From contig CM024183.1 in the NCBI GenBank assembly GCA_013433145.1, positions 2,121,001 through 2,185,000 on the forward strand: a DNA stretch of 64,000 nucleotides, written 5' to 3'. The stretch is from Ascaris suum (lineage: Eukaryota > Nematoda > Chromadorea > Rhabditida > Ascarididae). Below, piece by piece: positions 13,871 through 28,700 of this stretch. The position numbers were made by a program, and so were the translations under genes. The number at the start of each line of letters is the position of its first letter. Positions within the stretch are counted from its first letter, which is position 1. The notes below the pieces were generated by a model. It was not told the DNA's origin, did no database searches, and was given only the letters and a program-made list of their open reading frames with translations.

Positions 13871-15839
13871 AGGAGAGAAAGTATTTCTATCTTTTTTATA
13901 TTTATCTCAAATATTTACGGCCCTTATGAAACTGTTTCCACTGTATTTTTTCTCTGTTTTGTGTACTGCGTCGCACATTGATAGGGCACGGAAATCGATT
14001 CATTCTTTTATTGAAGCGCAACAAATCAAAATTATATTGCCGATCGCTAGAGATATATGATCGAAACTAGACAAATACAAAATATTTCATCCATGAATAA
14101 AACATAAAATGACCTAATATTTGTAATAAATTATAAGATAATGTGTCCTAATATTAAGTCCTACGTTATACGTATAAGATTGGAAGTTTCTCCACGTTTT
14201 AAGATATGATTTTATGACGATATAGGAGGAAATGTTCTAAAAAGACACTTTAGTGGTTAATTAAAACAGGCGAATTTGCTCTTCTAGATCGAGTTTCAAG
14301 TTTCAAAGTTTTGAACGTTGCAAGCACATCAGCAAAATAAGCGTTTTTTCTTTTTCAAACTGCTAGGTATCTACGTCAAATCTCATTTATGCACCGTTAT
14401 TTCATGTTTCCATAGGTTTTAATCATATACGTATGGCACGATCTCTTATAATTTTAATTAATTAGGCATAGGGAAGTTCATTTGTGAAATTGTTAGAAAT
14501 GCTATATTATAGTCATATTCTTCATTTCCTATAATATATTCTTTTTTTTTTGTTACTATTATTTTCTAAAATTATCATTAGAATAAGCAATATAAAAGCA
14601 TTTAAATTTATGCTCTATTTGATGCAAATGGAGAAATCTTTTAGCGGGTAATTTTCTTCCAATGGATCTTCTAAGCTAAACGATATTAAATATTAAATAA
14701 AAAAAAGCATAAATTATGCTCATTACAAATTTATTTTCATAATAAATTTCATACAAAAACAAAACCTCAATATAGTGCATTATCGATAACGTTGACTTTT
14801 TCGATTTCGATATGATTGTATCTTGTTTTATCATTCGACGACGCATTTCATGATGATCGTAAATGCAAATATTGATGAAATATTTCTCTCAATTTTTAAA
14901 CTTTTTATGAGAATATTATGATATATGCTGTCTTTTTTTTTTTTTTCGAATTATGTAAACATCTTTTATTACAAAAATGAGAGAATAATACAGTATATGA
15001 GTGGAAAAAAATCTCATTCTTAAACAAATAAAGTTATTTTTGAATATATGATTCGTTATAGTCGTTAAAACGATTATCATTGATCCGACGTCATTTTAAA
15101 GCTTATCTTCAAAAAGTGTTTTCTTTCTAATCGGTTTCCAACGTCAAGCTTTCCAAAAAAAAAGCGGAAAGCTCCATTTACCTGCCGCCCCACAAACCTT
15201 TGTTGCAATGTGCATGCACTCCTTTCAAATTCCTCTAGTCGAATTGAAATCTCCGCAACATATGCTCTTGTAGCTTGTTGTGTTGATTAGGTGGAATCTT
15301 ATTTTATACAAAGTAAAAGTTTTATCTTAGCTCCCATTCTGAGGTGTAACACTGAATTGTTTAGCCGATTTCGGCATCGTTAGTTCTACTGGGTTCCATG
15401 AATCGGAATCTGTCTGTCAACTTCTTTTTCTTTATCCACTCTTTGAAATGACACCACAAATCTAAGTACCGTGAATGTTCGCGTTGAAATTTGAAATTTC
15501 TAAAAAATGCTACATTGCAAGATGCAAATAGAGAAACGCATTCAGTCGATATTTCAGATTTAATTTCAGTGATTTGGAATGTAAATCCGACATATTGCCA
15601 AACGGCTGTGCCACTAATATTGCGGAAGAGGATAGAGAGGAGATGAAAATTTTTTGGCATTTTCTCAAAATTTTCTCTATTTGAGTCAATTAGCTTCGGA
15701 ACAAAATCCATAAATTCTGGCGATTATTGGGTAATATGCGTGAGTACACACAACTTATTCTATTATAATTGCAACTTTTTCATGTGCACTGCATTATCGT
15801 TTAATGTAACGTTGTCGACAAGATTTCATGAGTCGGTGT

Positions 15840-15856
15840 ACACCTGTCACAGGTGT
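15840..15856. repeat. perfect 8-bp inverted repeat with 1-nt centre
   Basis: The sequence acacctgtcacaggtgt is a near-perfect palindrome. It contains two E-box-like cores (CACCTG and CAGGTG) facing each other. Confidence 0.7.
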
Positions 15857-16467
15857 TCCACGTTCATATTATGGCTACACAAATCCCGTCTAGCTAAACA
15901 AACAATAGTCAATCGTTGAATATGCGCAACAGTTGAAGTCAAACCGTTAATGCTTTTTTATTTCCACGGTGGACAGGTTTATCGCTGAACCGAAGTGATT
16001 CTCTCAGCAAACACATATTGAGGTCGCCACTGTTGTCTTTACTAATCACGATCACTCTAGCGTTAAAATGGACCTGACAAGGTGTGAACCGATATTATCA
16101 CACCTTCTCAGGGTTTATGCATCCCCATTCTTAAACTGCATACGTTGTCGAGATTTTTCAGGACTGAGGTATTTACGAGAGGTTCTGTAAATAAGGACCT
16201 ATATTATGCTTGGTTGGTGTTTTCAAACTTCAATTTGTGTTTTTTATGGTTTTCAAAAAATAAGCCTCAATTAGTCCACAAAATGCATGCCAAACTCTCT
16301 TGATTGCTTGACCCGCATGCTTTTGTCGTGTTCCGCATTCATATGGTAATAGTATAACATTAAATGGCGCTTGCCGGTGTTCTTTCACAACTCTAAAAAC
16401 GCTCAGTCCTCGTGCTTACGGTTTATTGAATTGACGAGTGATCAATAAGTGAAATGTTTAATGGCTT

Positions 16468-16600
16468 GGTATATGAATTTGGATACCTTGGTTTATGATA
16501 TGAAGTCAGGCACCTCGGTTTATGCTGTAGCATTAGATACCTGGCTTTATGGTACGACGTTGTTTACTTCGGTATATGATATAACGTTTGGTACCGTCGT
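16468..16600 (+). repeat. degenerate minisatellite, about 27-bp unit, 5 copies
   Basis: Units begin GGTWTATG or GGCTTTATG and end in ACCT or ACTTC. Start-to-start spacings are about 22, 27, 26 and 28 bp, and the last unit is about 28 bp. One strand stays open for 65 codons across the repeat, which is probably a consequence of the periodicity. Confidence 0.7.
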
Positions 16601-16812
16601 ATACCTTTTTTTGCGCGCTGATAAATTGTGCGTTGATAGAGTCTGAAATCGATGTCGTGGCATTAATTGCTTGAATGATGACATATGCATGAATCGTATT
16701 CGCTATACAGGCCAGCGCCGCAGTTAAGAAAAGAGATGCATTCAACTTTATATAGATGTTAAAAGGAAACTACTCGCTTGAATATCGAAGAGACTGCCCT
16801 TCTCTCTCTCTA

Positions 16813-16829
16813 CCCCCCCCCCCCCCCCC
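16813..16829. repeat. C17 homopolymer within a CT/C-rich block
   Basis: A run of 17 C follows a short (CT)n. A second run of ten C occurs around 16950. Confidence 0.95.
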
Positions 16830-19800
16830 ACCCCATTCCCCTCCCATTCACCTTACAACTTCCCGCTCATCACATTCCCTGTTTTAGGAGTGGCTTATCC
16901 CATTGCTTCTTCATCTCTTTCTCTTGTAAGGAACACCAACTTCAATCTCCCCCCCCCCCTCTCTGACCTCCTTGCCCTTCACGATTCAAATCAATGTATG
17001 CAAATAGCTTTCAAGAAGCAACTCACTTTTTCGACGAACGGCTGCCAAATTACCACTTTTATGCTGTGAAACTTTAGAATAGGCCTTGAGGTTCATAGCG
17101 TTTACTAATTTTAAAAACGATGTGTCATCGAGAGCTCATAAAATCCATTATCTCTTGGATAAGGTTGGACTATGCGCAAAAGAGCTCATATTGCAATGGA
17201 AGTGTTTTTTTTTTTGAGATTTTCCAATGTTAATGCTCAATCACTAGCACTTCAGCGGTCGATGTGATGTACTTACAAACTTACCTGCTATATTTCGTAG
17301 ATTTTTTTTAGTAAGCATTAAACTTTTAATAAACTTGAATCCAAGACATTATGGTGTTGAATTGTGCTGTTTTTTCTCCTCATTAAAAAAAAATTTATCT
17401 CTTCGTGTTCGTTCTGTGCTTTTCATATATACTTACGTATATGTTTTGCTTGTGTGAAACGTTGAATAAATCAATAAAATGCTTGATTAAAATCGTCCTT
17501 CGATTATATGACTCTCATTATCATGCTTATTTATTGTGTCCTAAAGAGTTTATAGTTTATAGTATTGTACTAATAATACTGCATCAATTATTTGCATCAT
17601 TTCCGTTGAAAGCATTATTATTTGATGCAGTCTCGGTGTAATCATTTCACAGTCCTCATAATTATATTCATTCCTATAGGGGGTTTTTTTTTTGTTTATT
17701 GATCGTATATTTACTACAACAGTATAAAATTTAGAAGAGATTATTAAGGTTTATACTATATGTTAATTTTTTGCTTATTTGAATATTTATCTATAAGTAA
17801 TTTATAAATAGTAAACAATTCGTCGATATAAGGCGTTCATTTGTGCACAATGCAATCCGATAGAAACATTGCAGCGATAACGAGTGCATTTTTTTTTTTT
17901 GTTGCACGGATGGCACAATGATTGTCACACTATCATTTTTATTCACATCCAGAATTCTTCGTATTTATTCGATCAATCGAATGATAGTATAGCGTGCAGT
18001 TATATCGATTCTTTCATTCATAATCGACGAGAATAATTGTTGCATTTGCGTGCCAATTAGATTTGCATTCTTTTGTGCATAATGCAAGTATTTTTTTTTC
18101 TCTAATTAAATTGCTTTTTTTTTAATTCGATTTTTTATTCAATATTTGGTAAAGCACTCACTTTTTTTCATTTTTTTTCTCTTAAATTCTAGAATTTCGC
18201 TAAAAAGTTCCACTCAAAAAAAAAGTTTCATTACTTTTTTGAAATTTGAAGAGATTATATCTCATATGTCTTCTTCTTCTATCTCAATCTATCACTCTTT
18301 TCTAACGTACATTATACTAAATATTCAATAATTATTGCTTATTTAATTATTGTGTCATATAAATTTAATGCTTTTATGGCGCAATCCCTAAAGTATTACT
18401 TATAGAATCAATTGAATCGATTAGTAAATAGCCGATCTATGCTTGTCTTATTCATTGTCGATCGCGAATTGATATGGTGAATTGTTCTCTTCGATTGTCT
18501 TTTGGCAGAAAACGTGGCGAATCACTTCAATGGGGGGAGGCGGCGGAAGCGATGGTGATCAATGGGATAATTAAGGGAGGAAAAAGGCGGATCGTTCCAT
18601 TTAGCAAAGTTTTCAAACTTCTTCTATGATAAGCGAAATTTCAATGAAAATATTATAAAAATCATCGATAACTGTGATGGATTTTACGCTAATATAGCAC
18701 ATCTTCTTCCATAAGAAAAATTTGTGGAAATAAGGAATGAATTTTTTAGTCAATAAATCTTGGAATTTATAAGAAGTGAAGAAAAGATTTAAAAATTCAA
18801 CAGCGTTAAAGAAAAACTTATAAATTCTTTTGGAATATTGTGGAAAATGAACAACATAGTGAATTTAATCTCTTGGAAGTTTTTTTTTTTTGAAATTGGA
18901 ATTGAAATGCTTCAAAGATTTTTTCTGCGGAAGTTTTTTTTTTTTGCAGTTCTCTTTCCGCTATAATTATGAAGTATTATTTCGCTATAGAAGTTCTGAC
19001 TCATATTGCCCAATCCTTTTATCAGGATCGAGTCATAAATTATGATGTAAACAGTTGTTAGAATGCCGAAATTTTGCGAAATGAAAAAATTTGTATGGAA
19101 TTTTTGAATTGGTACTATCCAGAAAATATGGATATCAGAAAATAGAAAGAAAAAGAAGAAAAAAATGGAGATCCATCAATCGAGCCGAAAATTTCTTCGG
19201 AAAGTCGGAATTTCAAATTTCATTCTTTTTCTCACCGTCCGTCTTCCTTCGATATGACAACTAGTTTCAAATGCACTAAAACTGAAATAATGGTGACTAA
19301 AAATTTCCTAAACAAATCTATCGATATTTCAACTGTTAACGTTGAGATTAGGGGAATTGAAGCAATTGTACTATTTCGTGCAATATGATAAATTCAAATA
19401 TGGAGAGCGAATATATTCGTTCGCTCGAACAACAACAATTGTCGTCGGATCGCCTCATCGTTCACTCTTTGCAAATAATCCACACTTCGGAAAATGGTTT
19501 TTGTAAGTATGCGAACCTCTAAGGAATCATGCTATTGGTATAGATAAAACCTATTTCCTTTTTACTGTTGTTCACATGTTATAGTAAGTAATTATGATGT
19601 ATTCCATAGTTAATTCATGGGGAAACTCATCAATCAATAAGTCAGCTACACGCTATTCACTATTTTGTTCGTGTGTTAATTTCGTACTTTTTCTTTGTTA
19701 GAGTACAGTTCTATTTCACTGCTCACATACACTGCCATGTTACTCTACTGCAGTCAAATATTCCTCACCTTGTTTGCGGTCGTTCTCCCCTCCCCTCTCC

Positions 19801-22667
19801 TTTTTTCATCACCGCTTAAATAAGCTGTCGTTTATTGGTTTAATTATTGTTCATCTGTATTTCAATTCCTTACTTTATTTCTTTTATTCTTTAAAATTCC
19901 CAATTGTTGAAATTATTTTAACTATACGAATATTTGATAATATTGGAGTGATAAAGTATTATTGAATAATATCATCATATACATATATAAAACCAATAGA
20001 AAAAAACAATTCGCAATAAAATTGTGATTGATGTTTCCTCCTATGCATTCATTGCGCACAACTAATGACAATTCGTCAAATTGTTATCTTCTTGTTTTCA
20101 CTTCATTCTTCATTGACGCCCACTTTGAATTCTCCAATTATTTTGCGAATTGATTTTTTCTCCTCTTACAAACATCATAAGTGTTACAAGTTTAAATGTC
20201 TTATTACTTTATTACCTTAGTTGTCGCGTTATTCACCTTCTCTATACTTTAATTTAAACTGATATATAGATGATGTGATATAGATATATAGAAGTACTTA
20301 TCTGTTTTTTTTTTGTTGTCAATTATTTCAATTTTTCAGTACTTCTTAACTTAGCTAATTTGCATATCCTGTAGGAGAGAATGTTGATTCAAAGATTTTT
20401 GGCTATATGATCTACTTGTTTTTGGCAATCGTACCTAATGTTCTATTAGTTGCATACTTAAAGACAAATTCCATTACATTGCAAAACGCATTACTTTTTT
20501 TTTTCAAAAATCGCTATAGAGGTAAACTTTTTTCTATGGAAGCCTATAATATTTGCACTTTTATGTTTGTACAATCTTCCGAATTATTTGCATTGCATTT
20601 TTCTCTATTATTCAATGCATAGCGATTGCTTTTTGAAATAATGCCAATGACATTGCAAAAAAAGTTCGAAAAATATTGCATATCTTATAGTTATAAGCAT
20701 CAAAAATCAATCAGCCAAAAATTGTTGCAATTTTATTAAAGACGATTTCTGATGTCTCAAAATTTTAGAGGAATGGTTCATGCTTCGTGGGCATTAATTT
20801 CTTCCCTCATCTTAATATTAATAGCGCGGATGTAATAAGGTCGTTTTTTAAAATTTTCTCCTATTATATAAATATTAAGCTCCAATTATCTTTGTTGATT
20901 TCTTGAAATTTTTAATGAATATCCTTAATGACAATATTGTTTAATAAAACTTCTATTTATTTGATATATCAGCGTGTAATCCTTTTCTCTTTCTTTGTCT
21001 CTTTCTTTGTCTCTATCTCTCCCCTTCTTCATTCTAGAAGAGTTTTGCAACTTCTTTCTTTTTGCGAAATTTATGCCTCATTAATTAGTGATGTGAAGAA
21101 AAAAAAATAGAATTGATGTTTTAATAGGAGAACACAACTTAGGACGATATTCTCCAAGTGATCCTCACATAATCAATTTTTGATCGTTCACTCCATTATT
21201 CCACCGAGAAAATGCATTGGAAATTTCTCATTTTCATATTTACTTATCGCAATTTCCGAAAAAATTTCAATTTAAATCTAAATTTTTCGAGATTTTTTTC
21301 CCTTTTTTTTCAATACTCTATCGTATAATTATGATCCAACGACTTCAAATTTCTAGAATTAGCAATCCTCTAGCAAATAGAAAAAAAAATGCTAAAATAA
21401 AGGATGTTGAATACAATTTAAGCTATTCTTCAGTTTCTATAAAGCTAATTTCTCAAATTTTTTCATTGTGATATTGAAAGATTTGTTGTTTCCGAATTAT
21501 ATACAATATTAATAGCGTATAATTTATTGTTTAATAAATAAACTTAACGTCTATAAAGGGATCTTCTCAAATATTGTTTAAAATGGTCTTCGATGTAGAA
21601 TGCTACAATACATTAAAACTTAGCAACATCACTGATAAATCGTAGTTGATAAACTTGTGATTATTGGTGTCATGATAAGAGCATATGTATAGTTGCGTTT
21701 GCCATATGGCTGATAGGTTGGGCTCCTTAATTGAAGGTAATTGAAGATATTTCCGTCTTGAAGGTAGATCAAAAAGCTCATAGTTCGGCAAGTGTTTTCG
21801 TCTTTTGAGATTGATTCCAATGTCATATTTCCTATAGGGGTCAATAATGTATCGTTTTCCCACAGCGTTTAATGTTCTGCTGATGATGTCATTCGTTTGT
21901 GTTTTTCTCTCATCGGTTTTGCTAATTCGTTGTACTGTTGAATGCGTTTCCACGTCGACTACAGTTCTCAGTCGATTTTTAGCAATGCCCATTTATTGCA
22001 AAGGTGATCTAATTTAATTTACCTGTTTCATCTTGCTCGTTTCACCTTTTAAAGAAGTTTCTAAATCGACAACTACCATATCGATGATAGTAACTCTTAA
22101 TCACTCATTTTCTATCTTTGAATTTCTGTGCAAAAAAATTTTTGCATATTTTCGCAAAATTTTCTTAACACTTTCATTATTTGAAATTTATACGATTAGA
22201 TATACCCTGATGCTTTTCAACATGATCATATTATCACGGAATTCCGTCTCTCTTTCCTCTCCCTCCCACTTTACCGTTAAGTGAACCCCTTCGCCCTCCC
22301 CTCCCCTATTGCTTGTTCTTCTCAGTTGACATTGAGCTGTTTTGAAAAACGTTCTTTTAATATTCTCGAAAAATCTATTCCCACGTGCAAATTGTCGTGA
22401 GCGGCTTTCCAGCTGATCATCTATATATTAGTCTGTGATCCATATGGTGCTCAAAGGATGGATTTTAACGAATATCTATAGTATGTGTAATCAACTGGCT
22501 GCAGAAGCTAGAACTGTGCAGGAACTACCGTATCTTATTGTTTAAAAGCTCGTGGGCTTATTGTTAGCATGCTTTTTCTTCTACATAATTGTACATTGGA
22601 GTTTTAAATTATATATATGTAATTTCATTTCGTACATCCTATAAAACGTTTATTGACGGATGATGAT

Positions 22668-22683
22668 GTTTACTTGTTTACAG
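22668..22683 (+). promoter_or_regulatory. splice or trans-splice acceptor before the ATPase start
   Basis: The sequence ttacttgtttacag precedes the exon that carries the best start codon. It fits either a spliced-leader trans-splice site or an ordinary acceptor. The exon frame is also open from the acceptor to the ATG, so an additional upstream exon cannot be excluded. Confidence 0.5.
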
Positions 22684-22691
22684 TGATAACG

Positions 22692-22721
22692 ATGCCGAAA
22701 TTCCTACTAACTGCACCATGA
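22692..22721 (+). promoter_or_regulatory. upstream ORF overlapping the ATPase start codon
   Basis: An ATG 26 bases before the main ATG opens a 9-codon frame. Its TGA overlaps the main start codon as ATGA. If transcription or trans-splicing starts at 22684, ribosomes would meet this uORF first, and termination-reinitiation could limit translation of the pump-like protein. Confidence 0.4.
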
Positions 22722-22748
22722 AAAGACTTTCGGCGACCACCTCTTCAG
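22718..22748 (+). CDS. ATPase exon 1 (putative initiating exon)
   Basis: It encodes [10 protein letters not shown] plus one base, with donor tcag|gtaaca. Phase 1 matches the next exon and creates a Glu codon at the junction. The frame is open back to the acceptor at 22683 (adding DNDAEIPTNCT), so this may instead be an internal exon. Confidence 0.55.
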
Positions 22749-25700
22749 GTAACATCTTTCTTCACCTTTTCAACACTCAACGTGACAATTGCAATAGTTT
22801 AACAATAGGAAGATAACGGTAATTCTTTATTTTTAAGCCCGAAGCTTTGAGTTGTTTGTGATCCTCCAACAGTCTCTATCTTCGAGCTAAGTCTGTATAG
22901 AGGGAGTGAGAATGATATAGAATTATTAGCTCTGGATAAAATCTTTTAAGAGAACGAGTGTACCTGTTTATGGAATAATAATCTGGAATATTTGTGGAAT
23001 GTTGTTGCTTAATTGATAAGAGAGTGCATATATGAGGTGAAATGTAACGTATGAAATAAGAAAAGAAATCTTTCAAAAGTGGTCATATATTCGATGCACA
23101 TTTATTATCAAAGAATTAGGCATGCTTTAGATACTTTTTAACACATTAGTTATCATTATTATTCGTTTATTTCGGTTAATTGTTGCATATATCACTATGT
23201 GATATTTGTATATGTTGATTTGTCTAGCGGTTTTCATTTATACTAAAATATGAATAAAATTTATAGAGAGCATTTATGCGATCAGTTCAGCTTTCTCTAT
23301 TGATATGAATTTCCGATTCGTCTATACTTAGAATATTTGAAACATTTATAATTAATTTTTGCAGTGAAAATGAGATTAATGAAATTCGATTGATTTTTAT
23401 TTTGCATTCATAAAAGAAAACTCTCAAAAGTTTCACTTATAATAGCAATAATCGCAAAATATAGTGATTGATTGATCGATAAACAACATCGATCGGTTGG
23501 CTAAAATCGACATTGTCGCGTTTCCAACGAATAAAAATTAAAAGCCGGTTTTATTGGCATCTCTGATCATCGATGTTAGAAGGAGGTGATGGTATGGCAC
23601 ACTCTCAGCGTTGAAATCATTATCGATATGATTGTAAATATGAACATGCAATATGAATGCAATCTAAAATTGAGAGATATTGAATTTTATTGTCCCCCAT
23701 TTATTGGAGCGTTAACGTTGTTGGTTTATTCGAGAAAAAAAAATTTTTTTTTTAAATATTGTGAGATTGCATAGAAGCATTATAACCTAATTCGGTATGA
23801 ATGATGGTTATGCTGTCGCTATATTTTATTCAGCTGTGGTGTAATCAATTTCAGTTTTCAAAATTTGCTAACGAAATTTGAATTAGCTAAATTTGAGTCT
23901 GAGCCGAAACTTGATCGATTTATTGGGCGGAAACTAAAATTTAAATATTTTGAAATATGTATTCTGTGTGTTTTAGCGAAATAAATTGATTATAACTGTT
24001 TCAAATATTCTCACCATTTATATTTTAATTATTTTCTTACGAGAGAGTGCATCAAAAGGATCGAGGGTAATTAGAAGAAAACGATTGTGGGGTTTGAGGG
24101 ATGTGAAGGGGTGAAGATGAGACGTTGGCTGCCATTCTTCGTTTATTTCCCGATTGCCTTGAATAAATTACTTTTAAGAGGGAGTTTTTGGCCGCTGTAT
24201 TTTTGAAAAAAAAATTTTTTTCGGATTTCATTCGGCTAACATTATTTGAAGGTATGTTTTGCTCTGAAAACGAGAAAATTGAATCACATTGATAAGGGCA
24301 ACGAGAAAAAATTGCACTTTCTGAACGCTTTTTGAGAGTCAAATATCGAATGAAGATAGAGGCGTATGGAAAATTTTTCTATAGGCGATCGATAACTAAA
24401 AATTTGGAATTTTCAGCACAAATAATTGAATAGTTTCTAAGAATATGTCGATTTCAGTAAATTTCAAGCCGATGATTGGCAACTATTCCACGAGGATTAT
24501 GAAATGAAATACATTTACTAGGAGAAAAATATTTAAAATCTTACTTTACAATATTACTACCAATATTACTATTATTCTTATAAGAGGTCTTATGCTTTTA
24601 TCTTCAACTCGCAGTAATCCAACTTCACCTAAGCGTTTACTGAAGGATGTTTCGACAATATAAGAAACCTTAGTCTGTGCTTTCGCTGCTGAGTGCAACT
24701 AATTCTGTAGATATATGACATGAAATGTGACGTGAAAACCTTCTTAACCTTGCATTTATTTCACTGTGTTTTCCGTTTTGATAAACGTATCATTAGTAAT
24801 TCCTGCTTATCTTCGTCTCGAATACCATACACCTGGGTGGTCATCTTAGCTTGCTGTTGAGTATTGTGTAATGGCTTGTACATTGCTTCTCTCGGCCAAG
24901 CCCTATTTGTGATATTACAGAGCTGCGCGAATGGCTACAGCGGCGTTTCAAACGCAAATCTTCCACTCAGACAACGGCCGAAGATGCGCCAGACATCGTA
25001 CACCATCAACTACTCAAGGTGGATTTTATTTTTTGATAGTATTACTATTGAAACTAATAATGTTATTCTCTATTGCGTTATAACAGGTATTGGACAATGT
25101 AGTACCTTTATAGAGTGTCAAATACCTCACCATGAAACTGACTGTTGCTATAGACTACGAAGATGCCTCTATTCAATGATAGTTTTTTAACTATAGCTGA
25201 TCCATTTTTGTGGGCATCTTCTTAAATGTTGTCCCAATTTAAGGTTCATTTGATGTAAAGAATTAAGTGACCAAATATGTGATTAGTTACTTACGATCCT
25301 TAATTCTATTATTGAGTTATATTTGTTTTTATTTTATTTTTCGAATTCAGTGTAGAGTTGCGATATTGTTTAATATTTAACTTCATTGCTAACTTTTTTT
25401 TTCTTTGCAATTTTTTGTCTCCTTCGTTAAATTCATTGGTGTTTGACTTCTTAGAGAATCGAGATTTGATGAATGCAACGAAATTTATATTTTTAAGGCT
25501 AACAGAAAGAATTTCATTAACGCGTATAAAATACGATCTTTTCATGGATCATCCTAGTGAATAGAGAGCAATTTCGTATAGGTGGATAAAAATTTTAGAA
25601 ATATCTTCACATATTTCCTCTATTTTCCTTCATTTTTCTATCTTTTTCCTTCCATCCTTATAGTGATTGCAAAATTTTTGCAAATATTTCTATGCAGGAT

Positions 25701-28700
25701 ATTGAACTCGACTCAACATTCTTTGAACATACACTAACAATGGAGCAACTAAATGATCTTTTTCCGCTTTCACGAATATGCGTTGAAGATCCTCGACGTA
25801 CCAGAGGTTTAAATAAGGTACTTTTATTGTTGAGCTCTTTATTTATTCGTACTAAACGATAGCTTTTAATTCCTTTTTGAATATTTTACTGCTTAGAGAT
25901 TTCATTTCTTTTATAGCACATATGTTTTTTTTTCCTATAATTGAAATTATGGTAATTTATTCGATTTACAATATGAGATCATTTCGAAATTATATAGTAA
26001 TTTCCAAATTATGGTTAATATAAGCTTTTTAATTTTAGGATGAAGCAATGGCACGATTATCAAAAGATGGTCGTAATATAGTTTGTGCGGTAACCGGAAA
26101 AGATGCGCTAAAAATATTTCTCTCACAATTTCTAAATACCTTTCGTATGTTATTATTGCTAGTCGCATTGACGTGTTTAATTATCTATATTATCGATACG
26201 GAACATCTTCTTGAACTCTACCTCACGATTATTCTAATTGGTGTTTCAACAGCGTTATGTCTTATTAGTTATTGGCAAGAAAAGAATGCTTATGCAGTAA
26301 GTTTATTATTTATTTATTCATATATATTTTTTAAAATGTATTCAATGTAAGGAGTTTTTTTATAAATACTGACTTAATATGTAGTTACTATGAAGTAAAT
26401 CAATGCAATAGTACATTCTAGACGATATGACAGAGTAATTTCCTATAAATAATGAGTATATTCTCTAAACGTGCTTTACGAGCAACCATGAGATGTGGTG
26501 TATGGTAGAGTTTTTTGAATTGTTGTACGAGTACGTATTCCTTAATCGAAATACGATGAAAATTTGTTACCAAACAGTTAGTAATGCATCTATGAATTCA
26601 AATTCCTGATAGCCTTTGAGTGAATATATTTGAGATATTTTAATCAATGATATTTTACTTATTTATTTCTATTTGTTCATTTTAGTTTTACCCTCAACGA
26701 AGCGCTTAATTATGCCAAAGGCACTTAAATGAATAGATGATTTATGCCACTAGTTCTAATGATAATACATACTTACCCGCAGCTTAATTAAGCTCTATTC
26801 AAGGGGACATATTGATGCCATTCTACGGAGGAAATTGAACCAAATATCCGTTAAATTGTTTTTGAAAAATGTCTTTAATTGAGCATGGAAACATTACGAT
26901 GAGAATAAAAATGCCAAATTTTTTAATGAGATTATCTTTTAAATTCTTGCTTGTGCTATTCATGTTTCGAGGATTCCTTTGTTTTATAGGATGTTGCCCA
27001 CACATTTCTTTTCAATTTTTCGTGTATCGCCAAAATTTCCTATCTATTTTCACTCTTTTTAATCTATCTTTGATAGCACTGCTTCAATACATCAAATACG
27101 GTAACCCTGCGGGAAAAAGCCTTACAGGCAGTCGTTTAAACTAGACGAAATAGCGGAAATTTATTGTTATTGTTCAGCCGACTATCGGTATTGCCGCTTG
27201 GCGTCTTCCAAACATTTTTTGTGTATGAAATGGCAATTATGCTCGTCGATGATAAATCGGGCAGATTTTTTAAACGATGCTTTAAATTTATTTAAAGCAG
27301 AAATTGAGTGTTTCCAATCTTGCACAATTTAACCAGTCTCCTTATGTCTTTAAAAAAAATCCGCATCACTCTCCAATCGTAGTACGAAGATGGCGATTCG
27401 GATTCCATCTTATATGATTTCAGCAAGTTCGTGGCTTCCAATCGATAGTTCCCACGTCGTGTATTGTAGTACGATCTGGACGACGAGTTCGTGTGAACGC
27501 TAGCGAGATTGTCACCGGTGATGTTGTCTATTTAAGGTTGGTGATTAACTGAAATATTTCTTTGATTTTTTCCTCTCTATCAACGATCGATGCACATTTA
27601 CAACAAGGGCCGATTGGAAATCCCACAACAACTATTGCCATTCTTTTTCATTTTCAATAGGTCAAAAAACACCTTTCGCTCAGGTTTATCGATACACCTG
27701 AGAATACCTTTTTGAATATCAGGAAAATTAGCAAAAATAATTACTGCAGCAATATTGTCGTTTGCAATTGTGTTCGATATCCTACTACGATTAACATAAC
27801 GTTCTTATGACTTTTAATTATTATTCTCTTCAACAAATTTATAGTTTCCTAACAAAAATTGGTTCATTTTTAATTGAAATTTTCTAAATTATTTCATTTA
27901 TTTTGAAAAAAAAATCTCCTTTAAAGGTACCATTTTAACGGTGATATTTTAGTTATTGTTATTGCCAGTCGGGTTGTTGTTTAATTTCTTTTCAAATTAT
28001 AAACATTGCTACACACAAATTATGAGCATTATAAATGCAAAAAGCTTTATATATTACAATATCCTCATTATCAAAGTGATTTTGAAGCATCGCATATTGT
28101 TTACTTTATTATGATTGGATTTCCTAGTTTTTTATTGATATACCTTTTAAAGTATTGTTACATTCATATGACAGTGAAGGTAAACAGGACATTAAAAAAA
28201 GTTTTTTTTTTTCAAATGATAAGCATAATATGCTTTTTAATCGTTGTTTGTTTTGATATTTCCATATATTTGTAATGATCTATGAACATTGATCTCGTAG
28301 TTGATTTGTTTTCGGGATTTGATCATAAATTGGCCTTGATTTTTTTTTTAGCTGCAATTATAAAATTTTTTTTTTTTTTTTAATGTTTATAACAAACAAT
28401 TTTTTTTCGATCGCTTACCGTAATCCTTCGTTTAGGAAGAAAATTTGATTACGATAATCCTTCGTTTACGTATTTTTCATAAAGAAGCCGGTGTAACATG
28501 AAATTCTTCTCGCTATCCTTTTGAGTTTGAGTCTTTGTTTGCACTAATTATAATAAAATCACTGGAAATTTGTCTTTGGAGTATCTACCAATTTTTGATA
28601 ATTTTCCAAACGATATAAGCTTCCTTTCCTTTCTCTATTAGCATTTGCCTTGAATATATTCGTTGTCCTGAATTACTGTGAACGTCACAAGTTTTGCAAT

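Noticed and set aside
15361..15711. 116-codon minus-strand ORF
   Set aside because: No splice context, no domain, and composition like the surrounding non-coding DNA.
21603..21992. 129-codon minus-strand ORF (starts MGIAKNRLRTVVDVETH)
   Set aside because: At this AT content an ORF of this length is expected about once or twice per window by chance. A possible short upstream exon and 64-bp intron put the reading into a different frame, so the evidence conflicts.
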